This document shows, piece after piece, positions 39,786 to 47,375 of a stretch of DNA of 64,000 nucleotides. Source of the DNA: Egibacter sp. (GTDB taxonomy: Bacteria > Actinomycetota > Nitriliruptoria > Euzebyales > Egibacteraceae); NCBI GenBank assembly GCA_003553795.1, contig PWFH01000015.1, forward strand, positions 1-64,000, read 5' to 3'. The notes below the pieces were generated by a model. That model saw nothing but the letters and a program-made list of their open reading frames with translations, searched no databases and was not told the origin of the DNA. Each line of letters begins with the position of its first letter. The first letter of the stretch is position 1. The position numbers were made by a program, and so were the translations under genes.

Positions 39786-41138
39786 TTATGCGGCGCGGGC
39801 CGCGAGGTAGTCGTCGGCGCCGCCCTCGTCGACGAGGACGGGGGTGAAGCCGTGCTGCTCGAGGAGGCTCGCGGCGATCGCCGAGCGGTAGCCCGACCCG
39901 CAGATCACCCACACCGGGCGGGCGGGGTCGAGGTCCTCGCCGGGGCCGTCGACGAGCTCGGGCACGTAGCGGGCGATCGAGCCCTCGATCGGGGTCGCCT
40001 CGACCTCGTTGGGCGCGCGGACGTCGAGGATCTGCACGTCCTTGCCAGCCTCGACGGCGGCGACGAGGTCGGGGACGGTCACGGCCTCGAAGCGGGCGAC
40101 ATCGTGGCCGGCCTCCGCCCAGGCGCCCATGCCGCGCATGACGCCGGTGACGTTGTCGAAGCCGATGCGCGCGAGCTGCACCGCGGCCTCCTCGGCGTCC
40201 TGGTCGGCGTCGAGGACGAGCTGGACGGGGACGTCGAAGTCGAGCACCCAGCCGGCCCAGACGCCGAACTGCTCACCGAGCTCGATGCCGATCGCGCCGG
40301 GCACGTGGCCCTCGGCGTAGGCGGTCCGCGGCCGGCCGTCGAGCACGACGACGTCGTCGTCGCGGCGGGCGACGTCGGCGACGGAGAGCTCGGGCACCTC
40401 GAGGCTCGGCAGCGGCTTCGGGCCGAAGAGGTTCGCCGGGCCCATGTGCTGGTAGTACGTCGGCCACGGCTGGAGGTCCGAGAGCGTGAACTTCACGAAC
40501 GACTCCTGGTCGGGCTGGGCGAGCACCGGGTTCTCGGCCTTCTCGAGGCCGATCGTCGACGTGGTGCGCCCCGCGCCCGAGGACGTGCAGAACGAGCCCT
40601 CGCCGTGGGTCGGGTAGAGCCCGGTGTCGTCGGGCAGCTCGGCGAGGCGGTTGACGCTGATGTACTGCAGCATCGCGAGCGAGCGGGCGCGCTCGGGGCC
40701 GAGGAGGTCGGGGCGGCCCGAGGAGCCGACGAGGAGGCTGCCTCCGGAGAACACCGCGACCGGCTCGCCGTCGATGAGGACGAGGTAGCTCACGTGCTCC
40801 GGCGTGTGGCCGGGGGTGTGGATCGGGCGGATCTGCAGGCCGCCGGCGGGCTCGAGCTCCTCGTTGTGGAATGCGGGGACGTGGTCGATCGCCGCGCCGC
40901 TCCCGGCGGGCAGGACGATCTGGCCGCCGCGGCGCTCGGCGAGGGTGGGGCCGCCGGAGACGTAGTCGTTGTGCATGTGGGTCTCGAGGACGTAGCGCAG
41001 CTCGGCGTCCTGATCGGTGAGGACGTCCTCGAACCGCGCGATGTCGCGCTGCGGGTCGACGACGACGCCGACGCCCTCGTGGGTGACCACGTAGGTCGCG
41101 TCCCCCAGCCCGGGGGTGCGGAGGTTGGTGATCTCCAT
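39786..41138 (-). CDS. Persulfide dioxygenase-like MBL-fold protein with two rhodanese domains
   Basis: A 450-residue fusion. Residues 1-235 are a metallo-beta-lactamase fold of the ETHE1/CstB type (THMHNDYVSG, HTPGHTPEH, YPTHGEGS). Residues about 255-340 form a rhodanese domain whose Cys position reads VLDAD, so it is inactive. Residues about 355-450 are a second rhodanese with active VICGSGYRSA. CstB of Staphylococcus has the same MBL-rhodanese plan and turns persulfides into thiosulfate. It is preceded by TTGACA (complement of 41194-41199) and a TACCC-N4-GGGTA operator, linking it to the CstR-like gene. Confidence 0.88.
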   Translation of the reverse strand: MEITNLRTPGLGDATYVVTHEGVGVVVDPQRDIARFEDVLTDQDAELRYVLETHMHNDYVSGGPTLAERRGGQIVLPAGSGAAIDHVPAFHNEELEPAGGLQIRPIHTPGHTPEHVSYLVLIDGEPVAVFSGGSLLVGSSGRPDLLGPERARSLAMLQYISVNRLAELPDDTGLYPTHGEGSFCTSSGAGRTTSTIGLEKAENPVLAQPDQESFVKFTLSDLQPWPTYYQHMGPANLFGPKPLPSLEVPELSVADVARRDDDVVVLDGRPRTAYAEGHVPGAIGIELGEQFGVWAGWVLDFDVPVQLVLDADQDAEEAAVQLARIGFDNVTGVMRGMGAWAEAGHDVARFEAVTVPDLVAAVEAGKDVQILDVRAPNEVEATPIEGSIARYVPELVDGPGEDLDPARPVWVICGSGYRSAIAASLLEQHGFTPVLVDEGGADDYLAARAA

Positions 41139-41205
41139 GGCAGGTGCTCCGTTTCGCTCGAGGATGTCGCGGGTCTGGCCCGGGTCTGTCGCTTGTCAAC
41201 GACCC

Positions 41206-41219
41206 TACCCCCCAGGGTA
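41206..41219. promoter_or_regulatory. CsoR/CstR-family operator 1 (MBL-rhodanese operon)
   Basis: TACCC-CCCA-GGGTA, 68 nt before the MBL-rhodanese start. A perfect TTGACA on the minus strand (complement of 41194-41199) lies just inside it. The pattern is the palindrome bound by CsoR-family repressors. Confidence 0.7.
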
Positions 41220-41284
41220 TTCCGTCGCAACAATTCGGGCCGAAGGTCCTTGCGTGGCGCCGCGAGGCCTGGCGTGCGGTCATC

Positions 41285-41298
41285 TACCCCGGGGGGTA
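41285..41298. promoter_or_regulatory. CsoR/CstR-family operator 2 (SulP gene)
   Basis: TACCC-CGGG-GGGTA, same 5-4-5 geometry as operator 1, on the other side of the divergent gap. It overlaps a -10-like TAGGGT at 41297-41302, 54 nt before the SulP ATG, so binding would block transcription. Confidence 0.7.
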
Positions 41299-41355
41299 GG
41301 GTGCGGAGACCGTGCGCGACGCCATGACGAGGACGAGCATGACGAGGAGGGCCCG

Positions 41356-43077
41356 ATGACCGTCGGCCGGCAACCCCCGCCGCCGCGACCCCTGTCGTGG
41401 CGGCACGGCTACGACCGCGCGACGCTGCGCGCCGACGCGACTGCGGGGCTCACCGTCGCGGTCATGCTCGTGCCGCAGAGCATGGCCTACGCCGCGCTCG
41501 CGGGGGTGCCGCCGGTCACCGGCCTCTACGCCTCGATCGTCCCGCTGCTCGTCTACGCCCTGCTCGGCACCTCGGGCCAGCTCGCCGTCGGACCGGTGGC
41601 GATCACCGCGTTGCTCACCGCCTCGGCGGTCGCGCCGCTCGCCGAGGGGGACCCGAGCCGCTACGCGGCGCTCGCCGCGTTGCTCGCCCTGCTCGTCGGC
41701 GCGATCCAGCTCCTGCTCGGCCTGCTGCGCGCCGGGGTGCTCGTGAGCTTCCTCTCCCACGCGGTCATCGTCGGCTTCACCGGGGGCGCCGCGGTGCTCA
41801 TCGGCGCGAGCCAGCTGCGCGACGCGCTCGGCGTCGAGGCCGCCCGCGCCGATGCCCTGCCGGGGACGGTGGCGGCCCTCGCCGGCGCCCTCGACGAGAC
41901 CCATCTGCCGACGCTCGTGCTCGCCGTCGGCGCGGTCGCGGCGCTGCTCGCGCTCAAGCGCCTCGCGCCACGTCTGCCGGGGCCGCTGCTCGTCGTCGCG
42001 GCGGGCACCGCCCTCGCCGCCACCGTCGACACCGGGGTCCGCGTGCTCGGCGACGTGCCGGCCGGCCTGCCGTTGCCGACCTGGCCCGCGGCGCCGCTCG
42101 AGGACGTCGTCACGCTCCTGCCCGCCGCCGCCGCGATCGCGGTGATCTCCTACGCCGAGGGCATCAGCGTCGCCAAGGCGCTCGCGGCCCGCGCGCGCCA
42201 GCGCATCGGCGACAACGCCGAGCTGCGCGCGGTCGGGGGCGCGAACGTCGCCGCCGGGCTCTTCGCGGCCTTCCCCGTGGCCGGTGGCTTCAGCCGCAGC
42301 GCCGTGGCCGCCGACGCGGGGGCGCGCACGCCCGCCGCGGGCGCCATCGCCGCGCTCGCCGTCGCCCTCGTCGCCGCGCTGCTCACCCCGCTGCTGTCGA
42401 CCCTGCCCTACGCGGCGCTCGCGGCGATCGTCCTCGTCGCCGTCGTGGGGCTCATCGATGTCGGTGAGGCGCGTCACGTCCTGCGCACCGACCGCGCCGA
42501 GGGGGGCGCCCTCGCGGTGACGTTCCTCGCGACGGTCCTCCTCGGCGTCGAGCTCGGCCTCCTGCTCGGGGTGGCCGCGAGCCTCGGCGTCCTGCTCTGG
42601 CGCGTCTCACGGCCGCACATCGCCGAGCTCGGCCGGGTCGAGGGCACGACCCTGCTGCGCAGCACCGCGCGCTGGCCCACCCACCGCGACCCGCGCGTCG
42701 CCGTCCTGCGCGTCGACGGGCCGCTGCACTTCGCCGACGCCGCCAGGGTGGCCGACGCGCTGCGGGCGCTGCCGGCTGCGCGCCCCGAGCTCACCGCGGT
42801 GGTGCTCGACGCGAGCGCGGTCTCCGGGATCGATGCGAGCGCCGCGCACGACGTCGCCAGCGCCCTCGCCGAGCTCGACGACGCCGGCGTCGAGGTCCAC
42901 CTCGCCACGGTGCGCGGCCCCGTGCGCGACGTCCTCGACCGGGCCGACGAGGCCAGCCTGGCCGACCACCACCGCTGGCACGCCACGGTCGAGGACGCCG
43001 TCCTCGCCGTCGTCGACCCCCCGAGCCCCCTGCTCGCCCCGGCGCAGGGGGAGCGCGCGCCAGCCGGGCTCGTGTGA
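41356..43077 (+). CDS. SulP family anion permease with STAS domain
   Basis: A 573-residue SLC26/SulP transporter: VAVMLVPQSMAYAALAGVPP (helix 1), FPVAGGFSRSAVAADAGARTP and about 11-14 helices, then a C-terminal STAS domain (about 455-550; LDASAVSGIDASA). Substrates of the family include sulfate, bicarbonate and other anions. ATG at 41356 with GAGGAGGG upstream. Divergent from the persulfide dioxygenase operon, co-directional with the CstR-like gene and flanked by two operators, so a sulfur oxyanion such as sulfite, thiosulfate or sulfate is the likely cargo (inference). Confidence 0.88.
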   Translation: MTVGRQPPPPRPLSWRHGYDRATLRADATAGLTVAVMLVPQSMAYAALAGVPPVTGLYASIVPLLVYALLGTSGQLAVGPVAITALLTASAVAPLAEGDPSRYAALAALLALLVGAIQLLLGLLRAGVLVSFLSHAVIVGFTGGAAVLIGASQLRDALGVEAARADALPGTVAALAGALDETHLPTLVLAVGAVAALLALKRLAPRLPGPLLVVAAGTALAATVDTGVRVLGDVPAGLPLPTWPAAPLEDVVTLLPAAAAIAVISYAEGISVAKALAARARQRIGDNAELRAVGGANVAAGLFAAFPVAGGFSRSAVAADAGARTPAAGAIAALAVALVAALLTPLLSTLPYAALAAIVLVAVVGLIDVGEARHVLRTDRAEGGALAVTFLATVLLGVELGLLLGVAASLGVLLWRVSRPHIAELGRVEGTTLLRSTARWPTHRDPRVAVLRVDGPLHFADAARVADALRALPAARPELTAVVLDASAVSGIDASAAHDVASALAELDDAGVEVHLATVRGPVRDVLDRADEASLADHHRWHATVEDAVLAVVDPPSPLLAPAQGERAPAGLV

Positions 43078-43100
43078 GCGTGAACGCGGCGTCACTACAG

Positions 43101-43114
43101 TACCCTGTGGGGTA
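43101..43114. promoter_or_regulatory. CsoR/CstR-family operator 3 (repressor gene)
   Basis: TACCC-TGTG-GGGTA, 49 nt before the repressor start and overlapping a -10-like TACAGT at 43096-43101. Predicts autoregulation of the repressor. Confidence 0.7.
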
Positions 43115-43163
43115 AGCGGTCGGCTCGGCCACGGGCACCGCCCGCCTGATGTGGAGGGATGAG

Positions 43164-43442
43164 ATGGACGTCAACGAACTCGGCGAGGAGTCGGTGGCCG
43201 CCTCCCTGCGCCGCCTGCGCAAGGTCGAGGGCCAGGTGCGCGCGGTGCAGCGGATGATCGAGGAGGGCCGCGACTGCGAGGACGTCCTGCGCCAGGTCGC
43301 CGCGGCGCAGAAGGCGCTGAAGAAGGTCGGCGTGAACCTCGCCGTCAGCGGGCTGCAGCACTGCGTCATCGACGGCGAGGACGCCCCCGGCGCGACCGAG
43401 AACCTCGAGCGCTTCCGCCGCAGCTTCGTCGAGCTCGCCTAG
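43164..43442 (+). CDS. cstR: CstR-like (CsoR family) persulfide-sensing repressor
   Basis: A 92-residue all-helical DUF156 protein. RRLRKVEGQVRAVQRMIEEG is the conserved first helix. Cys38 (RDCEDVL) and Cys67 (LQHCV) are 29 residues apart, as in CstR and CsoR. The copper-binding His of CsoR, four residues before the second Cys, is Gly63 here; His66 is in a different place. This pattern and the persulfide/rhodanese neighbours favour CstR, which derepresses when per- or polysulfides link its two cysteines. ATG 43164 has GGAGGGA upstream; ATG 43149 in frame has no ribosome site. Confidence 0.8.
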   Translation: MDVNELGEESVAASLRRLRKVEGQVRAVQRMIEEGRDCEDVLRQVAAAQKALKKVGVNLAVSGLQHCVIDGEDAPGATENLERFRRSFVELA

Positions 43443-43450
43443 GCCCCGCC

Positions 43451-43466
43451 GGGGTCGAGCGACCCC
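43451..43466 (+). terminator. Palindromic hairpin after the CstR-like gene
   Basis: GGGGTCG at 43451-43457 is complementary to CGACCCC at 43460-43466, 8 nt after the stop. No T-run follows. The remaining roughly 110 bases to the universal stress protein gene hold nothing recognisable. Confidence 0.4.
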
Positions 43467-43581
43467 TCCTCGCCGGGACGACAGGCCGGTGGCAGGCGCC
43501 GGAGATGTCGGGAGGCTCCTGCCATGAGGTCGGCGCCGCCGTCGTCGGCGTCGCGACCCTCGAGGCGAAGGGAGGCCGGCG

Positions 43582-44022
43582 ATGTACACCGTCGTAGTCG
43601 GTGTCGACGAGTCCGACGGGGCCCGCAAGGCCTTCGAGTGGGCGGTCGGCGAGGCCGAGGCACGTGACGGGCGCGTCGTGCTCGTCCACGCCTACCAGCC
43701 ACTGTCGGGCTACTACCCCTACTCCGCCGTCGACGGCCAGCACCTGCGCGCGGGCATCGAGGACGAGGCGCGCCAGGCCGCCGAGGACTTCGTCAAGCGC
43801 CTGCTCGCCGACGTCCCCAGCGACGACGTGCCGATCGAGCCCGTCGTCACGCGTGGGCGCGCCTCGGAGGCCCTCCTCGCCCGGGCCGATGACGCCGACG
43901 TCATCGTCGTGGGCTCGCGCGGTCACGGTGGCTTCGCCGGGCTGCTGCTGGGCTCGGTGAGCCAGCAGGTCGTCAACCACGCGACGTGCCCGGTGGTCGT
44001 CGTGCCGAAGTGGGCGCCGTAG
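43582..44022 (+). CDS. Universal stress protein, UspA family, ATP-binding type
   Basis: A 146-residue single Usp domain. It opens VVVGVDESDGARKAFEWA and ends with the ATP-binding G-2x-G-9x-G-S motif (GSRGHGGFAGLLLGS), so it is probably a nucleotide-binding Usp. Such proteins respond to starvation, hypoxia or oxidative stress; partner unknown. ATG follows GAAGGGAGG. Confidence 0.87.
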   Translation: MYTVVVGVDESDGARKAFEWAVGEAEARDGRVVLVHAYQPLSGYYPYSAVDGQHLRAGIEDEARQAAEDFVKRLLADVPSDDVPIEPVVTRGRASEALLARADDADVIVVGSRGHGGFAGLLLGSVSQQVVNHATCPVVVVPKWAP

Positions 44023-44045
44023 CGCTGCGGGCGACCGGGCGGGGG

Positions 44046-44204
44046 CTAGGCCTCCTGCTCCTCCTCGGCCACCGTGGTGCCGATGGCGAACCCCAGCGCG
44101 AAGGCCAGGGCGAAGGCGAACACCCCGGCGAGCAGCGCGGCGAAGCGGGCGTCGGGATCCTCGCGGACCGCCTGCAGTGCGCCAGCGAACGTCGGAGTCC
44201 CCAT
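44046..44204 (-). CDS. Small single-pass membrane protein, 52 residues
   Basis: Not recognised as a family. The protein runs MGTPTFAGALQAVREDP, one Phe/Ala-rich transmembrane helix (LLAGVFAFALAFALGFAIG) and an acidic tail TTVAEEEQEA. The ATG has GGAGGG 5 nt upstream on the minus strand, good evidence that this short gene is real. It lies downstream of tRNA-Thr on the same strand and converges on the universal stress protein gene. Confidence 0.6.
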   Translation of the reverse strand: MGTPTFAGALQAVREDPDARFAALLAGVFAFALAFALGFAIGTTVAEEEQEA

Positions 44205-44263
44205 CACGGCCCTCCCGGTCGGGGCGTGCCGACCGCCGTGGGGCGCGCGGCACGCCGGCGTCA

Positions 44264-44339
44264 TGGAGCCGGGACGGGGAATCGAACCCCGGACCTAGTC
44301 ATTACGAGTGACTCGCTCTGCCGACTGAGCTATCCCGGC
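44264..44339 (-). tRNA. tRNA-Thr (anticodon CGT)
   Basis: The minus strand folds into a full cloverleaf: acceptor GCCGGGA/TCCCGGC, D arm GCTC-AGTCGGCA-GAGC, anticodon stem AGTCA/TGACT with loop CTCGTAA, and T arm around GGTTCGATTCC. The anticodon CGT reads ACG (Thr). CCA is encoded, at the complement of 44264-44266. A -10-like TAGCAT lies upstream on the minus strand. Confidence 0.95.
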
Positions 44340-44377
44340 GGGCCGCGGCGCCACCATGTGGCCCGCGGACGGACCGG

Positions 44378-44383
44378 ATGCTA
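44378..44383 (-). promoter_or_regulatory. TAGCAT -10 box of the tRNA gene
   Basis: On the minus strand GTGCTAGCATCC carries TAGCAT 38 nt before the tRNA 5' end. A clear -35 was not found. Confidence 0.3.
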
Positions 44384-44434
44384 GCACCCGCGTTGCCGGC
44401 AGCGAGCCACAGGTGGGCGGCGGGGCCGCCAAGA

Positions 44435-44452
44435 TCATTAGGTTACGAATGA
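44435..44452. promoter_or_regulatory. Inverted repeat over a -10 box, operator candidate
   Basis: TCATT at 44435-44439 and AATGA at 44448-44452 flank AGGTTACG. The TAGGTT inside it (44439-44444) fits a -10 box for the dioxygenase operon. It is an AT-rich island in GC-rich DNA. The size fits a MarR-type site, the class that controls mhq genes in Bacillus; no such regulator is in the window. Confidence 0.45.
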
Positions 44453-44524
44453 CTGCGACGAGGAACGCTGCCCGGCATCCCCCGCCGCGCCGCGGCGACG
44501 CCCACCGCACCCCCAGGAGCCGCC

Positions 44525-45526
44525 ATGCCCGTCCAGCCGCTCGGCATCCACCACGTCACCGCCGTGGCGTCCGACCCCCAGCGCAACGTCGACTTCTACG
44601 CCACGACGCTCGGGATGCGCCTCGTCAAGCAGACGGTGAACTTCGACGCGCCGGATACCTACCACCTCTACTACGGCGACGCGCAGGGCACGCCCGGCAG
44701 CGTCCTCACGTTCTTCCCCTGGCCGGGGGTGCCGCGCGGGCGGCGCGGGACCGGCCAGGCCACGGTGATGTCGGTGTCGATCCCGCAGGGGTCGCTCGGG
44801 TGGTGGCGCGAGCGCCTCTCCCGCCTCGGCGTCGACGTCAGCGACCCGGTGAGCCGGATGGACGAGGAGGCCCTGTCGTTCCACGACCCCGACGGGCTCG
44901 TCATCGAGCTCGTCGCCCACGCCGACGCCCCGCAGATCGCGCCGTGGGAGCACAGCCCCGTGCCGCCCGAGCACCAGGTGCGCGGCTTCCACTCGGTGAC
45001 GATGAGCGAGCGCAGTCTCGACCCCACCGCGGAGCTCTTCACCGACATGATGGGCTTCGGCCTCGTCGACGAGGCGGAGGGGCGCTACCGCTTCGACGTC
45101 GGCGAGGGCGGTCCCGGCCGCCGCGTCGACGTGCTCGCCGAGCCCGACGCCCCGCAGGGCCTCGTCGCGGCCGGCACGATCCACCACGTCGCCTTCCGCG
45201 CCCCCGACGACGACACCGAGGCGGCCTGGCGGGAGCAGATCGCCGGGCGTGGCGTCGACGTCACGCCGATCATCGACCGCAACTACTTCCACTCGATCTA
45301 CTTCCGCGAGCCCGGCGGCGTGCTGCTCGAGATCGCGACCGACCCTCCGGGCTTCACCGTCGACGAGCCACTGCTCGAGCTCGGTCGCAGCCTGCGCCTG
45401 CCGCCGTGGCTCGAGCCGCGGCGCGAGCAGATCGCCGCGGCGCTGCCCGAGCTCAAGCTGCCCGATGAGCCCGACGACCCCTACGCGCGCCGCGAGGACG
45501 GCCCGCGCGGTGGGGGCGTGGCGTGA
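44525..45526 (+). CDS. Ring-cleaving dioxygenase, vicinal oxygen chelate fold (MhqO/LinE-like)
   Basis: A 333-residue protein with two pairs of glyoxalase-like modules. Candidate metal ligands are His in GIHHVTAV (near 9), His in TIHHVAF (near 220) and Glu in VLLEIATD (near 269). NFDAPDTYHLYYGDAQGTPG is the family signature of MhqA/MhqO-type proteins. Relatives open hydroquinones or detoxify quinones. ATG behind CCAGGAG. First of four overlapping genes ending in a maleylacetate reductase-like gene, which supports the hydroquinone pathway. Confidence 0.82.
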   Translation: MPVQPLGIHHVTAVASDPQRNVDFYATTLGMRLVKQTVNFDAPDTYHLYYGDAQGTPGSVLTFFPWPGVPRGRRGTGQATVMSVSIPQGSLGWWRERLSRLGVDVSDPVSRMDEEALSFHDPDGLVIELVAHADAPQIAPWEHSPVPPEHQVRGFHSVTMSERSLDPTAELFTDMMGFGLVDEAEGRYRFDVGEGGPGRRVDVLAEPDAPQGLVAAGTIHHVAFRAPDDDTEAAWREQIAGRGVDVTPIIDRNYFHSIYFREPGGVLLEIATDPPGFTVDEPLLELGRSLRLPPWLEPRREQIAAALPELKLPDEPDDPYARREDGPRGGGVA

Positions 45527-46188
45527 GCGAGCTCGTCCACCTCGTCGAGCCGCCGTCCTCGGCCGACGCCCCGGTGCTGCTCGCCCTGCACGGCACCGGT
45601 GGCAGCGAGCGCGACCTCCTGCCGGTCGGCCGGGCGCTGCTGCCCGGCGCGGCGCTCATCGCCCCGCGGGGCCCCGTGGTCGAGGGCGACGGCATCCCCC
45701 GCTTCTTCCGTCGCATCCCCACCGGCGGCCCCGGCGCCTACCCCTTCACCTTCGACGACGCCGAGATCGCCGAGCGCGCAGCCGAGCTCGCGGCTTTCCT
45801 CGACGAGGCCGTCGCCGTCCACGGCCTCGAGGGGCGCCCGCGCTACGCCGTGGGCTTCTCCAACGGCGCGAACATCGCCACGGCGCTGCTCCTGCTCGTG
45901 CCTGGCGCGGTGCGCGGCGTCGTCGCCTTCGCGCCGATGCCGGTGCTCGACGCCCCGCCCGCGGCCGACCTCTCGGCGAGCGCGGCGTGGCTCGGCACCG
46001 GCCGCGCCGACCCCATCGCCACGCCCGCGCTCGTCGAGCGCCTCGCTGGCACCCTCGACGAGCGCGGCGCCGCGGTCGAGGTCGCGATCGGTGAGGGCGG
46101 CCACGAGGTGCGCCTCGAGGCGGTGCGCGCCGCGGCCGCGTGGCTGGCGAAGCTCCACGCCGCGACGGGTGGGGCCGACCTGCCGTGA
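45523..46188 (+). CDS. Alpha/beta hydrolase, phospholipase/carboxylesterase family (MhqD-like)
   Basis: A 221-residue serine hydrolase. Nucleophile in GFSNGAN (near residue 114), oxyanion LLALHGTGG, catalytic Asp in GRADPI and His in GEGGHEV. In Bacillus a relative (MhqD) is co-induced with ring-cleaving dioxygenase genes by quinones. The GTG overlaps the dioxygenase stop. Likely acts on an ester or acyl intermediate of the pathway (inference). Confidence 0.82.
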   Translation: MSELVHLVEPPSSADAPVLLALHGTGGSERDLLPVGRALLPGAALIAPRGPVVEGDGIPRFFRRIPTGGPGAYPFTFDDAEIAERAAELAAFLDEAVAVHGLEGRPRYAVGFSNGANIATALLLLVPGAVRGVVAFAPMPVLDAPPAADLSASAAWLGTGRADPIATPALVERLAGTLDERGAAVEVAIGEGGHEVRLEAVRAAAAWLAKLHAATGGADLP

Positions 46189-47375
46189 CCGAGGTCGTCC
46201 TCGTCCCGGCCGCGGAGGCCTTCACCGAGGTGGGGGTCTGGGTGGCGACGCTGCTCGTCGCCGTCGGCGTCGTGCAGCGGCTCACCGGCGGACGGCTGCT
46301 CGCCGCGGCCACCCGGTCGCGGGCCCGCGCGGTGCTCGCGAGCGCGGCGCTCGGCGCCGTGCCGGGCTGCGGTGGCGCGCTGCTCGTCGTCCCGCTCTAC
46401 CTCGGGGGCAGCGTGTCCTTCGGTGCGCTCACCGCCGCGCTCGTCGCGACGATGGGCGACAGCTCCTTCGTCCTGCTCGCGACCGCGCCGCTGCTCGGCC
46501 TCGCCGTGCATGCCGGCCTCCTCGCCGTCGGGATCGCCACCGGGCTCGCCGTCGACGCGCTCGGCCTCGCGCCGGCCACCCGTCCCGCCCTCGCGCCTGC
46601 CGCCCTCGCGCCTGCCCCCGTCGCGCCTGCCCCCCTCGCACCTGCCGCCCTCGCGCCCGCCGGCGGCGGTCCTCGCGCGACGCTCGCCTCCGCGCCGACC
46701 ACGGCGGCCTTCGCCGGCTCGACGGTCGGCGCCGCGGCGGCCAAGCGCGGCCTGCTCGGCGAGCGCCGGCGCGCCGGGCCCGCGCCGAGCACCGTCGCCT
46801 TCGCCCTGCTCGTCCTCCTCGGCCTCGTCACCGCCGTGCCGGTCACGCTGCAGCTCGCCGAGCCGGTCGTCGTCGCCGGCGTCGAGCTGCCGCTCGCCGT
46901 GGGCCTCGCCGGGGTCGGCCTGAGCCTCGCCGCCGCGCTCGCGCAGCGCCGGAGCCGCCGTCGCGGGGTGGCCTGCGAGCGGGCTCGGCCCGGCGCGCTC
47001 GACCTCGACGCGATCGCCCGGGACACCGCCGGGGTCGTGGCCTGGGTCGCGGTCATCCTCGTCGCCGTCGAGGTGCTCCTCGCCGCGGGGTGGCTCGGCC
47101 TCGCGGCGCTGTCGGGCGCGGGCCTGCTCGCCGTCGGCGTCGGCGCGCTCGTCGGGCTGCTGCCCGGCTGCGGTGCGCATCTCGCGCTCACCGGGCTCTG
47201 GGCACAGGGCCTCCTGCCGGTCTCCGGGCTCGTCGCCAACGCCGTGAGCCAGGACGGCGACGCCCTCCTGCCCCTGCTCGTCGCCGACCGGCGCGCCGCC
47301 GTGCTCGCCAGCGCGGTGACCCTCGTCCCTGCGCTCGCCGTCGGCGGGCTCGTCCACCTCGTGGTGTCGCCATGA
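46185..47375 (+). CDS. Putative 10-TM heavy-metal/manganese exporter (ArsP_2-like)
   Basis: A 396-residue polytopic protein with two repeated halves, each holding PGCGG or PGCGA (GAVPGCGGALLVVPLYLGG near 60, LLPGCGAHLALTG near 328). That doubled PGCG plan is typical of the family annotated as putative manganese transporter or 10-TM metal exporter; the Cys may line the pore. The central loop carries a Pro/Ala repeat (46590-46661). GTG start in the hydrolase stop. Its place in an aromatic-degradation operon is unexpected: perhaps it balances the metal of the dioxygenase. Confidence 0.65.
   Translation: MTEVVLVPAAEAFTEVGVWVATLLVAVGVVQRLTGGRLLAAATRSRARAVLASAALGAVPGCGGALLVVPLYLGGSVSFGALTAALVATMGDSSFVLLATAPLLGLAVHAGLLAVGIATGLAVDALGLAPATRPALAPAALAPAPVAPAPLAPAALAPAGGGPRATLASAPTTAAFAGSTVGAAAAKRGLLGERRRAGPAPSTVAFALLVLLGLVTAVPVTLQLAEPVVVAGVELPLAVGLAGVGLSLAAALAQRRSRRRGVACERARPGALDLDAIARDTAGVVAWVAVILVAVEVLLAAGWLGLAALSGAGLLAVGVGALVGLLPGCGAHLALTGLWAQGLLPVSGLVANAVSQDGDALLPLLVADRRAAVLASAVTLVPALAVGGLVHLVVSP
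46590..46661 (+). repeat. 15-bp tandem repeat encoding Pro/Ala linker
   Basis: Four imperfect 15-base units of CTC-GCG-CCT-GCC-NCC type plus a partial fifth, encoding LAPAA/VAPAP repeats in the cytoplasmic or loop region of the metal transporter. In frame. Confidence 0.8.

Noticed and set aside
43164-43442. Copper-sensing CsoR
   Set aside because: The His ligand four residues before the second Cys is Gly and the neighbours handle persulfide, not copper.
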